This document shows, one piece after another, positions 15,746 through 23,168 of a DNA stretch of 46,376 nucleotides. The notes beneath the pieces were generated by a model. The model saw nothing but the letters and a program-made list of their open reading frames with translations. It searched no databases and was not told the DNA's origin. Numbering within the stretch: position 1 is the first letter of the stretch; every line of letters starts with the position of its first letter. Source of the stretch: a virus; the IMG/VR virus record IMGVR_UViG_3300020583_000377, positions 1 to 46,376 of that record; one strand, 5' to 3'. A program made the position numbers and the translations under genes.

Positions 15746-16965
15746 TCGAGTATCCCCGCTAAAGTCACTTCACCAAACGCCGCCTTCGCATCGATCCTTA
15801 CCGGATCGCGTTTGTCCGAAACATGCACCAGGGTGTGACCGCTCGATTTGCGCTCGACAAACGGTTCGAGCATCGCGGCGCGTTCCTTCGCGTTCTTGCC
15901 GGGAGCAAGTTTCTCGGCGTCTCCGACGTTGATAAGTTCCTTCGGCTTCCAGACATCTTTCTCGTCGCAGCCGAGGTGCTTGGCCAGGGCGTAGCCCGCG
16001 TCAGGCAAGTTCTCTTTCCACTTACGGATGGCCTGTTTGTCCACCAGTTTGTAGTCGGGGATCTCGATGCCCTTCTCAGCTTCGCCGTATGCGAACTCAC
16101 GAGTATTCTTGATCCATGCTTCAAGGATCGGCATGAAGTCGAGAGCGCGCGCCAGTTCGAGAGGGTTGTAGGCGGGTTTGGCCAAAGCCTTGTCAGGAGG
16201 CAGGACTGTGGGCTCGGCAAACACCTGCTTGGCCAAAGCCTGCGCCCGATTTTTGATCGCGGGGCACTTGGGGGATGCGGCACACCAGCGGCAGCCTTTT
16301 TCGGAAGGCTTGAGATACATGGGCTCCGTTTGCAATCCCCATGGGTGGGCCGCCTTCGCTTCATTAACGCGGCCCACTGCATCCAGCACATCCGCGTGCA
16401 GGTCAAGAAGATCCGCAACGTCGAAGTCCACGCTGCGAATGAACCCATCGGGGTGGTCGTACCGCGGCTGCACGATACCGATGTTGATCGTGCGCGCCGG
16501 CAGCTTCATCGTAAGCAGCGTCGCCAGGGCGTAGATGCGGAGTTGGATGTTGCGCTCCACGTTGACGACCACGCCGGCGCCGTACTTCAGATCGCGCACA
16601 TAGAGAGTGTGTGAATCCGGGTGCCAGGTGATGAAGTCCGCAGTACCGTAGACATCCTCGTTGACCGCTACCTGCTTTTCCACATAGACCTTTGGACCTT
16701 TGACCCGGATGCATTCGTCGACGTAGACCTTGACGTTTTTGTGGATCTCGACTTCCTCGCCGGGGGCCGGAGATGGAGTCGCGCCGTGCTGCGCAAAGTG
16801 AAGCAGCAGCCACTTCTGCGCGTAGGCGTGGGCTCGCGTGCCTTCGTCGGCGTATTCGGATTCGGACTCGGGCATGCCTTCAGAGAGCACAACCGAACCG
16901 GGGCAGGTCATCCAGCGGTCTGCCCCCGACGGAGGTAGTTTGGAATGGAGAGATGGGCTACCCAT
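15742..16965 (-). CDS. DUF2800 protein, PD-(D/E)XK (Cas4/RecB-like) nuclease
   Basis: 407 residues. N-terminal ADRWMTCPGSVVLSEG and EGTRAHAYAQ match the opening of DUF2800. The nuclease core is seen in VYGTADFITW (catalytic Asp) and LYVRDLKYGAG (D-x-K). Cysteines in GCRWCAASPKCPA near residue 245, with the early Cys, are arranged as in Fe-S-containing Cas4/AddB nucleases. Its place beside the ssDNA-binding protein fits a role in end processing or recombination. Start overlaps the upstream stop (ATGGGTAG), with an AAGGCGGT site upstream. Confidence 0.8.
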   Translation of the reverse strand: MGSPSLHSKLPPSGADRWMTCPGSVVLSEGMPESESEYADEGTRAHAYAQKWLLLHFAQHGATPSPAPGEEVEIHKNVKVYVDECIRVKGPKVYVEKQVAVNEDVYGTADFITWHPDSHTLYVRDLKYGAGVVVNVERNIQLRIYALATLLTMKLPARTINIGIVQPRYDHPDGFIRSVDFDVADLLDLHADVLDAVGRVNEAKAAHPWGLQTEPMYLKPSEKGCRWCAASPKCPAIKNRAQALAKQVFAEPTVLPPDKALAKPAYNPLELARALDFMPILEAWIKNTREFAYGEAEKGIEIPDYKLVDKQAIRKWKENLPDAGYALAKHLGCDEKDVWKPKELINVGDAEKLAPGKNAKERAAMLEPFVERKSSGHTLVHVSDKRDPVRIDAKAAFGEVTLAGILE

Positions 16966-17230
16966 TGGAGACCGCCTTTTCTCGTTCAACACAAACGTGT
17001 TTCGTTCCGAACTGCGGACAGCCTTCATCCTGACAAAGAACAGGTACTTCCTTGACAGCGAATAAAGCCACTTCTTTAGAAACAGCGTTTCGAAAACCGG
17101 CTTTACGCCCAAGCTCGGCAAGAACCGAGTGCACTAAGTTTTCCAACGATTCCTGCCCAAGATAGTGCAATTGGTAAACGATATCCGTTGCCCTTTCGAT
17201 TTCGTTTTCGCTACGGATTAGTTCAGCCAT
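16958..17230 (-). CDS. Hypothetical protein ending in KAVSNG (90 aa)
   Basis: Helical N-terminal half (ENEIERATDIVYQLHYLGQESLENLV), then CQDEGCPQFGTKHVC, a possible metal site. The last codons hold the ribosome-binding site of the nuclease gene, and the same 18-bp junction occurs at its own start. No family recognised. Confidence 0.5.
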   Translation of the reverse strand: MAELIRSENEIERATDIVYQLHYLGQESLENLVHSVLAELGRKAGFRNAVSKEVALFAVKEVPVLCQDEGCPQFGTKHVCVEREKAVSNG

Positions 17231-17435
17231 TGGAGACTGCCTTTGCCGCGTCTGGTTGTGTGGCAATTATCAAGTCGTGCAGCCGCTGCTCAGCTTGCTT
17301 GCGACAATGGCGCTCGTGTTGCAACGCCGCAATCAGCGCGTTGCCTGCCGACGCGCAGACCGCACAATCCCCGTCGCCGTCGTCATCCACACCGACGCCG
17401 CAACGTGGACAGTCAAATTCCATGTACCTAGCCAT
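17223..17435 (-). CDS. Zinc-ribbon protein ending in KAVSNG (70 aa)
   Basis: FDCPRCGVGVDDDGDGDCAVCASAG has two CxxC pairs around an Asp/Gly-rich loop, a compact zinc ribbon, followed by a helix (HERHCRKQAEQRLHDLI). The ATG overlaps the upstream TAG. The 3' end shares its sequence with the end of the next gene. Confidence 0.55.
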   Translation of the reverse strand: MARYMEFDCPRCGVGVDDDGDGDCAVCASAGNALIAALQHERHCRKQAEQRLHDLIIATQPDAAKAVSNG

Positions 17436-17952
17436 TGAGTGTAGCTGCAAGCTGGCTGAGCTTGTCGGACTCCAGAGCGAGAGCCTCGGTGACCCGGTTG
17501 CATCCGAAAGCACGCAGCTTCTCGATCGCGTCTTCCATGCTGTGCCGCGCGATGTAGCCGTTCAGGAGGGCGCGTAGCTGATCCGCGTCGATCTTGGTTG
17601 CGCCGTTAGGAGCGACAGCATTTTGCTGAGCTTCAGCAGCAGCCTTCCGCGCGGCTTCGGCGGCTATGAGTTGATCTCCGACCGTGGGGGTTCTGTCGGT
17701 CTTGGCTGCTTCATCTGCGGCAATCTGCTCTTTGGTGCGGCGGGTGCGTTTGGTAGTAGATTCGGTTGTGAGCTCGACAAGGACAGGACCACTGGAGGTC
17801 TGTTCGACGCTTGCCTTGAGTTGTTCGTGGAACGTGGTGGGGGCTGGCGCGAGACTGGGCTGGGAAGGCTGACCGTAGAGAGTGGACAGGAATACAAGGA
17901 GGGCTTGTGCCTCACTTGGGTTCATAGAAGCAGTGTCAAATTGGATGTTCAT
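17428..17952 (-). CDS. Hypothetical Ala-rich protein with basic linker (174 aa)
   Basis: Three parts: a helical N-terminus (SEAQALLVFLSTLYG), a Pro/Ser/Thr linker leading to a basic TTKRTRRTKEQIAADEAAK, and a C-terminal helical domain (DQLRALLNGYIARHSMEDAIEKL). GAAAGG precedes the ATG. First gene after a candidate promoter at 17979-18007, so it may lead a transcript covering the nuclease and SSB genes. Function unknown. Confidence 0.55.
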   Translation of the reverse strand: MNIQFDTASMNPSEAQALLVFLSTLYGQPSQPSLAPAPTTFHEQLKASVEQTSSGPVLVELTTESTTKRTRRTKEQIAADEAAKTDRTPTVGDQLIAAEAARKAAAEAQQNAVAPNGATKIDADQLRALLNGYIARHSMEDAIEKLRAFGCNRVTEALALESDKLSQLAATLNG

Positions 17953-17978
17953 TTTTGGCCTTTCGGAATTGTGGAATA

Positions 17979-18007
17979 ACTGTACGTCACTATCTGGAGT
18001 TTGTCGA
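17979..18007 (-). promoter_or_regulatory. Candidate sigma70-type promoter TCGACA-N17-TACAGT
   Basis: In the only gap (about 80 bases) between the SNF2 gene and the 17428-17952 gene. The -35 has five of six consensus bases and the spacer is 17. Confidence 0.45.
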
Positions 18008-18033
18008 GAGGAAAAATTCAGAAAAATTTCAAG

Positions 18034-19416
18034 TCATAATATCTTCGCTAATTCCCGCATTTTTTTCGTCAAGACGTCCTGAACGTGTTCGTCGACACTC
18101 CCGTACAAACTGAAGATTCGAGCGCGGACAGGATTCCGCTGACCAATGCGACAAAGACGCATGACAGCTTGGAGATTTTGCGAGGGTACCCAACTCTGTT
18201 CACAGAAAAGACACTCATCACAGACGTTTTGAAGGCCGTCCACGCCTGTGCCAGCGGCGTCGATGTTGCCCAGGAACAAGCGGCATTTATCCTCTCGCTG
18301 AAATCGATCGATATGAGCCTGCCGAAGATGGCTGGGTGTGTCGCCCGTAAGCGTAACAGGATGGAACGCCGCGAGTTTATCGTTGAGCCAACGGATACCA
18401 ATTTTGTGAATTCCAAAAACCGTGAGTTTCTGAATCCCGCCGTTAGTGAGGTCCTCTTCGATCTGCTCCGCGATTGCAGGAAGTTTTGCCATCAAAGTGT
18501 ATCTTCTTAAAGTTGCCAGGCTTGACGCCATGCTTTCAAGAGTCTGTAACTGCGCGTCAGGATCGCCGGAAGAAAGCGCGTTTTGAAGTTCTTCATCAGC
18601 CTGTGTAATCTGCGGGATCATCGCAAGGAATTCCGGTGCCATCGCTGCGTCGGATCGCGGAACTGTAATGGTCTCGAACATCGGCTCGCTGAGATCAGGC
18701 TGGACCTCGGCTTTGGATCTTCGAATCATGAAAGGCTTGAGAAGCGCCAGCAGCTCAGGGACGTTACGGTGCTTAGTAAAACGAAAGCCATGCTCACTGT
18801 CGAAACCTTCACAGAACCTGGCCAGATAATCCCAATAAGGCGTGTCGATGATACCGGCAGATTTGAGGTGCGTGAACAACTCGCCAGCGTGATTCGGAGC
18901 GGGTGTTCCAGAGAGTCTTATTACACGATCGGCTTGAGTGATGAGTCCAGGGAACCTTTTTCCAAAACCATAAATTGCTTTTGTTCGATAGCCTGAAGTT
19001 TTCTTTCCGACTTTATAGCGTTCCTTTAAATAATGGCATTCATCTAGGACGAGGCATTCCCAACGAACAGACATCAATCGTTCAAGATACTTCACAACCT
19101 GATCGTAAAAAAGTATCACAACTCCGGATGTGTTCGGAATCTGATTCGGCATACAGATTTGCATTGGCCGATCCATTGGACTGAAACGCTCAAACTCACG
19201 ACCCCATTGAATGCGAACACTCGCCGGGCAGACCACTAGAATGTTAGCGGCACCGACGAGATCGCAGGCACGAATTGCCGAAGCCGTCTTCCCGACCCCT
19301 GGAGGATCGCCACACAAACTGTCCCGTCGCTGAGCCATCCAGCGCGCAGCCTCGATTTGGTAAGGGTAGGGCTCGATGAGAGGCGCGCGATAAGGAATCA
19401 TATCAAAGCCAGCCAT
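18034..19416 (-). CDS. SNF2-family DEAD/H-box helicase/translocase
   Basis: 460 residues. Motif I GDPPGVGKTASAI, motif II CLVLDECHYLK, motif III IRLSGTPAPN, and the C-terminal domain with AAGTGVDGLQ and motif VI QAVMRLCRIGQRNPVRA. These are the core of small phage SNF2-like translocases, which act in replication, recombination or remodelling of DNA-bound proteins. The start overlaps the RuvC-like gene's stop. Adjacent resolvase and upstream nuclease suggest a recombination module. Confidence 0.88.
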   Translation of the reverse strand: MAGFDMIPYRAPLIEPYPYQIEAARWMAQRRDSLCGDPPGVGKTASAIRACDLVGAANILVVCPASVRIQWGREFERFSPMDRPMQICMPNQIPNTSGVVILFYDQVVKYLERLMSVRWECLVLDECHYLKERYKVGKKTSGYRTKAIYGFGKRFPGLITQADRVIRLSGTPAPNHAGELFTHLKSAGIIDTPYWDYLARFCEGFDSEHGFRFTKHRNVPELLALLKPFMIRRSKAEVQPDLSEPMFETITVPRSDAAMAPEFLAMIPQITQADEELQNALSSGDPDAQLQTLESMASSLATLRRYTLMAKLPAIAEQIEEDLTNGGIQKLTVFGIHKIGIRWLNDKLAAFHPVTLTGDTPSHLRQAHIDRFQREDKCRLFLGNIDAAGTGVDGLQNVCDECLFCEQSWVPSQNLQAVMRLCRIGQRNPVRARIFSLYGSVDEHVQDVLTKKMRELAKIL

Positions 19417-19894
19417 TCTTTGAGGCCCAAAAACGAGCAATTAAACAACTTTCGGAACGGTCTGCGTCTTTCACTCTTTTGAAATTCGCCGCACACTCAG
19501 GCCATAATTTACTCGCTATTACGCGGGCTCGATTTTTAGTATCGGCTTGGTTTTCGTTTGGGAGTTTATAGAGCCCATAAACTTTTTTCCAAACGTTCGG
19601 GCTGACCAGTTCCATAGAAACTCCCATGGCGCCCAATACCCCATGCACCACGCCAGCGGATCTTCCGAAATTGAAGGCTCCGGCCTGCCGTGGCATACTG
19701 GACACATTCTCGACTGCAGCAACAATCGAACCCTGCATCTTACACATCTCGATAATACCCGCCAGTTTCGCAGGGTCGACACGGCCATCGGTCACAGGCA
19801 TATCGAAAAGGCTGATCTGCCTGTCGGATATCCGCAGCAGACAGAGTGCGCCGCTGAGCCCTGGGTCGATTCCGAGAACGAAATTAGGTTTCAC
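19403..19894 (-). CDS. RuvC-like Holliday-junction resolvase
   Basis: 163 residues from a GTG that overlaps the upstream stop (GTGA). Retroviral-integrase/RNase H fold acids: VLGIDPGLSGALC (Asp), VAAVENVSS (Glu), and the C-terminal KDADRSESCLIARF (acid cluster). Length and order match phage RuvC-like nucleases that resolve four-way junctions before packaging. Confidence 0.82.
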   Translation of the reverse strand: MKPNFVLGIDPGLSGALCLLRISDRQISLFDMPVTDGRVDPAKLAGIIEMCKMQGSIVAAVENVSSMPRQAGAFNFGRSAGVVHGVLGAMGVSMELVSPNVWKKVYGLYKLPNENQADTKNRARVIASKLWPECAANFKRVKDADRSESCLIARFWASKNGWL

Positions 19895-20112
19895 TTTCCT
19901 GCCTTCTTCACCCAACACAACGAGTACCCGAGTCCGGCCGCTACCTTCACGCTGATCGCCTGATTCCCTGAGCGCATCGCTCTCAAATGCGCCGACTCGA
20001 CGCCCAGTTCCCGCGCGGTGCGCTCGCCGTTGCCGTGGCCGGCCATGCGCCGGTCCAGAGCTGCGAGGACTTCATCGTCGTTGACAGGGCGCATCAGTTT
20101 CCCGAGATCCAT
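19891..20112 (-). CDS. Small HTH-type protein (73 aa)
   Basis: NDDEVLAALDRRMAGHGNGERTARELGVESAHLRAM followed by GNQAISVKVAAGLGYSLCWV is laid out like a Cro/repressor-type HTH in which the second helix pair reads DNA. Overlaps the previous gene by 19 bases and the RuvC-like gene by GTGA. A regulator or nuclease partner. Confidence 0.6.
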   Translation of the reverse strand: MDLGKLMRPVNDDEVLAALDRRMAGHGNGERTARELGVESAHLRAMRSGNQAISVKVAAGLGYSLCWVKKAGK

Positions 20113-20339
20113 CGATATTTTGCGTGTGGAGTATTGTGAATCCGGCCGAGTTCCGCCATCAGATCCGCAGCTTCAGTCAACCGTTCGAGTTGCTGAGGCG
20201 CCAAGGCAAGATTTTCGATTTCAGATTTCTGGTCTTTGATCTTGGCCTCCAGTTCTTTAATCTCGTCCTCGAGACCAGTGGTGTAAGCTATCAGTTCGCT
20301 GCGAGTTGTCGAATCGGTGATGCTTAGCTGGTCGATCAT
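20094..20339 (-). CDS. Coiled-coil hypothetical protein (81 aa)
   Basis: Residues 15-65 are a regular heptad-like helix (ELIAYTTGLEDEIKELEAKIKDQKSEIENL). CGGAG lies 8 bases before the ATG. No enzymatic motif. Confidence 0.5.
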   Translation of the reverse strand: MIDQLSITDSTTRSELIAYTTGLEDEIKELEAKIKDQKSEIENLALAPQQLERLTEAADLMAELGRIHNTPHAKYRWISGN

Positions 20340-20364
20340 GGTGGAATCTCCGAAATATAGCAGG

Positions 20365-20392
20365 CGTGAAGCGTGAAGTGTGAAACGTGAGG
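20365..20392. repeat. Four tandem 7-bp units of (C/T)GTGA(A/G)(A/G)
   Basis: Units CGTGAAG, CGTGAAG, TGTGAAA and CGTGAGG lie in phase in the gap between 20339 and 20421. The position upstream of the coiled-coil/HTH/RuvC gene run makes a regulator-binding array possible; it could also be chance slippage. Confidence 0.5.
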
Positions 20393-20420
20393 ACCGGGTG
20401 AGGATCGATGCCTGAGAGAA

Positions 20421-20621
20421 CTACAATCTACTTTCAGGGTTCGGTACGATTGAAGGCGGTTGAATCCCTCCTATCCGGGGCATTAGACCGAGGATACGAG
20501 CGGCACTGCGGCGATCGTGACGAGCAATCCATGCGGTAGTGATCCAGAATCCAGTAAAGAGCCCTACGAGGCTGCCGGCGAAGAATGAAAGCCGGAGGAG
20601 AGTTCCTATAGAAGTGCTCAC
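20421..20621 (-). CDS. Small membrane protein (66 aa)
   Basis: GTG start in a GTGA overlap with the upstream gene. One long hydrophobic helix (LLRLSFFAGSLVGLFTGFWITTAWIA, about residues 7-32) followed by a basic, Pro-rich tail. Function unknown. Confidence 0.5.
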   Translation of the reverse strand: MSTSIGTLLRLSFFAGSLVGLFTGFWITTAWIARHDRRSAARILGLMPRIGGIQPPSIVPNPESRL

Positions 20622-20980
20622 AGCGGTTTACCCCCAATCCACTGGTAAAGGCCCATGAATCCCCAAAGGATAAGACTAGTTCCGGCGATCGAAACCGCAG
20701 TCAGAAGGCCTAGAGTCAGCACATCCTTCCATTGCAGACGTGTCTCTGTCAGCAGCGTAGCGTGAATGTACGGTTTGGGTAGCTCGATTAGCTGCGGTTT
20801 GAATGGACCGAGAGGCTGTGACTGCGGCTGAGGCTGAGGCTGTGGCTGCGCGTCCGAGAGCATGGCCAGGGTCTTGCCATCATCCACAGTCCAGGTGATA
20901 TCGTGTCGGCAAATAGGCTGAGGCTCACCGATGCGATTACGATCGGCCCATCGGAAAGTGATCCTGGCGGTTGTGGTCAT
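20618..20980 (-). CDS. Membrane protein with PQ-repeat linker (120 aa)
   Basis: A short beta-rich N-terminal domain (TARITFRWADRNR) and a run of Pro-Gln dipeptides at about residues 46-55. Then a hydrophobic C-terminal helix (VLTLGLLTAVSIAGTSLILWGFMGLY). The repeat suggests an extended linker between a soluble domain and the membrane. Confidence 0.5.
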   Translation of the reverse strand: MTTTARITFRWADRNRIGEPQPICRHDITWTVDDGKTLAMLSDAQPQPQPQPQSQPLGPFKPQLIELPKPYIHATLLTETRLQWKDVLTLGLLTAVSIAGTSLILWGFMGLYQWIGGKPL

Positions 20981-20984
20981 CGGC

Positions 20985-21101
20985 TCAGTACCTTTCGATC
21001 CGTCTTAACAGGCTGTCGATTTCGGTTTTCCAGGCGTGCGCAGCCGACAAAACAACTACGCCGACGATGACGGGTACAACGATTGCGAGCAGCACCAGCA
21101 T
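20985..21101 (-). CDS. Small membrane protein (38 aa)
   Basis: GAGGAAAGG lies 9 bases before the ATG. One N-terminal hydrophobic helix (MLVLLAIVVPVIVGVVVLSAA) and a short charged tail (KTEIDSLLRRIERY). Confidence 0.5.
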   Translation of the reverse strand: MLVLLAIVVPVIVGVVVLSAAHAWKTEIDSLLRRIERY

Positions 21102-21127
21102 CAGGCAAATCCTTTCCTCGAACAAGA

Positions 21128-21226
21128 TCACCGCTGTTTTGTCTTTCCCTTGAAACTGATCCACGCCATGCCGAGGCCGAAGAGCACGAACAGCGCCTGC
21201 ACTGCGGTCCAGATGTCAAGCTTCAT
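21128..21226 (-). CDS. Small membrane protein (32 aa)
   Basis: First frame after the TTGACA-N17-TAAGGT promoter at 21247-21275. One hydrophobic helix (IWTAVQALFVLFGLGMAWI) then a basic tail (KGKTKQR). An AGAGGCAAACC site precedes the ATG. A run of four small membrane proteins follows this promoter. Confidence 0.5.
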   Translation of the reverse strand: MKLDIWTAVQALFVLFGLGMAWISFKGKTKQR

Positions 21227-21246
21227 TGGTTTGCCTCTTTCAAATA

Positions 21247-21275
21247 ACCTTACAACGGAATTTGGCTATTGTCAA
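21247..21275 (-). promoter_or_regulatory. Promoter TTGACA-N17-TAAGGT
   Basis: A perfect -35, a 17-base spacer and TAAGGT followed by TAT. The same -10 context (TAAGGTTAT) occurs in the promoter at 25911-25939. It serves the small membrane protein genes below 21226. Confidence 0.65.
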
Positions 21276-21293
21276 TAGAAAATTTCGGTTCAG

Positions 21294-21644
21294 TCAAGAA
21301 AAGATATTGGGGTTTGAATTGCTGAGTGTGTCGTTGGCGGGAGGGTAAATCTTGCCGGCGCCGGTGTAGGAATCCTGTTTCTTCGGGGCCGCGGGTTTGA
21401 TTGGTAGTCTGCGTGTGACCGTGACCTTGAGCCAGGGGCCTTCCTGATCGACTCGAACGACGAAGCCGGCTTTCTTGGCGCCGGCCTGAATCTGCTTGGG
21501 AGTGAACCTGGCCTTTGGCGTGCGAAAGATACTCCCGATAGACATGGTTTTGTAGTTGTCCCTGAGAAAAGCGGTGTCGTCTTTAGCACCTTTGATAGGA
21601 TCCGTCTCGCCGTCGAAGTGCCAGTACCGATTCTGTTTCAACAC
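21294..21644 (-). CDS. Hypothetical protein (116 aa)
   Basis: GTG start with AAGGAGG upstream. An aromatic acidic N-terminus (YWHFDGETDPIKG), then RTPKARFTPKQIQAGAKKAGFVVRV, which resembles the core of the neighbouring phage-type domain (reading K/R-rich helix plus strand). Pro/Ser/Asn tail. Function unknown; second gene of the transcript from 22182-22210. Confidence 0.5.
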   Translation of the reverse strand: MLKQNRYWHFDGETDPIKGAKDDTAFLRDNYKTMSIGSIFRTPKARFTPKQIQAGAKKAGFVVRVDQEGPWLKVTVTRRLPIKPAAPKKQDSYTGAGKIYPPANDTLSNSNPNIFS

Positions 21645-21655
21645 AACGCGCCTCC

Positions 21656-22162
21656 TTAACTGAAGATGGTTTTCTCAGGAACCTTGTCGAGGTCGTCGTG
21701 CTCGTCGAAAAGGGTCTTTTTGAGTCGAGAGTAAGGACCTTCTGGAAGAGGTCCCTGAACCCAAATTTCCGGACTGTAGGCATCTCTCCGGATGTAGTAA
21801 CCTTCCGGCAATCCGTCGCTGGCCGCCGTCTTTGCGATTTTGGGCCACTCGGGTGGAGGTCCGCCGCGTGGAGCTGGAGGCTTGGCGACCACAGGCGCGG
21901 CAGGTTTGATGACGATGGGAATGTCGAAGATGCTCTCGCTACTATGAGCGGCTCCGGTTCCGGGATCGATGCGCCAAACTGTGAGGGTCCCGTCGTGGTT
22001 GCTGCGGGTCCTTACCTTGGCGCCGATCGAGCGCGCGCTTGTGTGGGCGGCTACGCGTCGGTCGATGGGTATGACAATGCTGTCCCCACACTCCATCTTC
22101 CGGATTGTGTCTGTCAGACCTTTTGAAGGAACCGGCACTCCTTTACGTATCTCAAATGTCAT
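21656..22162 (-). CDS. Phage protein with DUF7303-like N-terminal domain (168 aa)
   Basis: Residues 1-65 (FEIRKGVPVPS ... DTIRKMECGDSIVIPIDRR ... TRSNHDGTLTVWRI) follow a pattern common in small phage proteins: a KG-x-P-x-P start, an M-x-x-GDS turn and a final VWRI strand. I associate it with DUF7303 from memory. A Pro-rich linker leads to a C-terminal part with GYYIRRDAYSPEIWV. First gene after the strong promoter at 22182-22210. Function unknown. Confidence 0.6.
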   Translation of the reverse strand: MTFEIRKGVPVPSKGLTDTIRKMECGDSIVIPIDRRVAAHTSARSIGAKVRTRSNHDGTLTVWRIDPGTGAAHSSESIFDIPIVIKPAAPVVAKPPAPRGGPPPEWPKIAKTAASDGLPEGYYIRRDAYSPEIWVQGPLPEGPYSRLKKTLFDEHDDLDKVPEKTIFS

Positions 22163-22181
22163 TTATGTTGCCTCATGAAAG

Positions 22182-22210
22182 AAATTACAAAACTAATGGG
22201 ATTTTGTCAA
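22182..22210 (-). promoter_or_regulatory. Strong sigma70-type promoter TTGACA-N17-TAATTT
   Basis: A perfect -35, an optimal spacer and a near-consensus -10, about 20 bases before the ATG of 21656-22162. It starts the long minus-strand run carrying replication genes. Confidence 0.75.
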
Positions 22211-22289
22211 TTTTATTTTTTGTGTGTGTGTTTTGGGGAGCTTTCTGCCGCGCCTTGTGGCTGCGAGAGCTAGATTGTGCTGCTTCCGT

Positions 22290-22470
22290 TGACTGTGGTC
22301 GAGACCATGCCTCTGTCGTCTCCACAGTGAGTCCAGGCTGCGGGAACCGCCCTCTACGCCTTCGCCCGGCCCTGTGAAATCAACCCTTACAAGCCTGGCG
22401 GCCTCGCCACAAGCCCCTGGCGCGTCTGCGAGGAGGCTTCCGCAGCCACGTGCCTGAGGCACAATCTCAG
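22290..22470. other. GC-rich block with four small hairpins
   Basis: Short perfect stems follow each other: TGGTC/GACCA (22296-22307), GCGG/CCGC (22340-22350), TGGCG/CGCCA (22396-22409) and GTGCC/GGCAC (22450-22462). Reading frames here (up to 89 codons) are not protein-like. It could be a structured RNA or part of the origin region. Confidence 0.35.
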
Positions 22471-22920
22471 GGAACCCTCAACATCAAGACATTCCACGTG
22501 GAGAAGATCACAGTATGTCGTTGATTACACTAAGCATGCGTCGCATTCGACAGGGAGCTTATTCTGCGTCAGCTAGGTGGTTCTGTGTCATTCTAAGGGT
22601 TAAAAAACGGTGTATATCGTTGATTACACAATCGATACTAGGAACGGAAGGGGTCGAAATGCCTCCGGTCGAGTTGCCTACAGAAAACGTGTAGTATTGT
22701 TTTGTTTATTTGTTTATTAATGTTTTTATTTCAGTACTACATTCTATTATATTGATTGATTTTCTACCTAGAATCTATAGAGAGTATAGTAAAACACTGA
22801 TTCCAAAGGGCAAAAAATTCTATGTGATCGATCTGCTTTCTATGCAGTAGTTGGAATTGACGACTTGAAATCCCGCCGCTGGCCGTCAATTTTGTCTCTG
22901 TCTGTTGATTTTAAAGATAC
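22471..22920. other. Gene-free AT-rich region, candidate replication origin
   Basis: No credible gene. It holds two copies of an 18-bp repeat 99 bp apart (22513-22530 and 22612-22629, one mismatch, core TCGTTGATTACAC). A markedly AT-rich run (about 22685-22800) is bracketed by AGTATT/AGTACT sequences. An 8-bp inverted repeat AATTGACG/CGTCAATT (22855-22862 and 22884-22891) follows. Repeats plus an easily melted run next to the replication operon promoter fit an origin; a regulatory region is the alternative. Confidence 0.45.
22513..22629. repeat. 18-bp direct repeat pair, GTAT(G/A)TCGTTGATTACAC
   Basis: Copies at 22513-22530 and 22612-22629 differ at one base; start-to-start distance is 99 bp. 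Possible iteron or regulator site. Confidence 0.7.
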
Positions 22921-23007
22921 TTAATCGAGAGCCACGGCCAGCACAGCCAGGATCAGTGCGAGGAGAAGCCAGCCGAGGGCTCGGAGGAGATGGGATGTGT
23001 GGGTCAT
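22921..23007 (-). CDS. Small membrane protein (28 aa)
   Basis: ATGA overlap with the upstream gene. After HTSHLLR the peptide is one hydrophobic helix (LLLALILAVLAVALD). Last gene of the minus-strand set beginning at 23966 or 24534. Confidence 0.45.
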   Translation of the reverse strand: MTHTSHLLRALGWLLLALILAVLAVALD

Positions 23008-23168
23008 GAGGTCTTTTTCTTTTCGGAGAGGACGCACGAGAGAACGAGTGTCTGGCTGCCGCAGACGGGGCAGGTACGCTGGTTGGTCACTACCGAGCAA
23101 CTTGGCTCCGCGCAAAGGTTGGCGAGCATCAGGGGAATGATTGCGATCGTGTCGAAAGGTGGGGTCAT
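23004..23168 (-). CDS. Small zinc-ribbon-like protein (54 aa)
   Basis: ATGA overlaps at both ends. CAEPSCSVVTNQRTCPVCGSQTLVLSC contains three pairs of closely spaced Cys residues, a likely zinc site. The basic KKK tail codons adjoin the next start. Confidence 0.5.
   Translation of the reverse strand: MTPPFDTIAIIPLMLANLCAEPSCSVVTNQRTCPVCGSQTLVLSCVLSEKKKTS

Noticed and set aside
15823-16614. Plus-strand open frame of 263 codons inside the DUF2800 gene
   Set aside because: The minus strand encodes clear nuclease motifs over the same bases; the antisense frame is a consequence of GC-rich codons.
22193-22462. Minus-strand frame of 89 codons in the gene-free gap
   Set aside because: Composition is not protein-like, it runs over the promoter, and the hairpins explain the GC bias.
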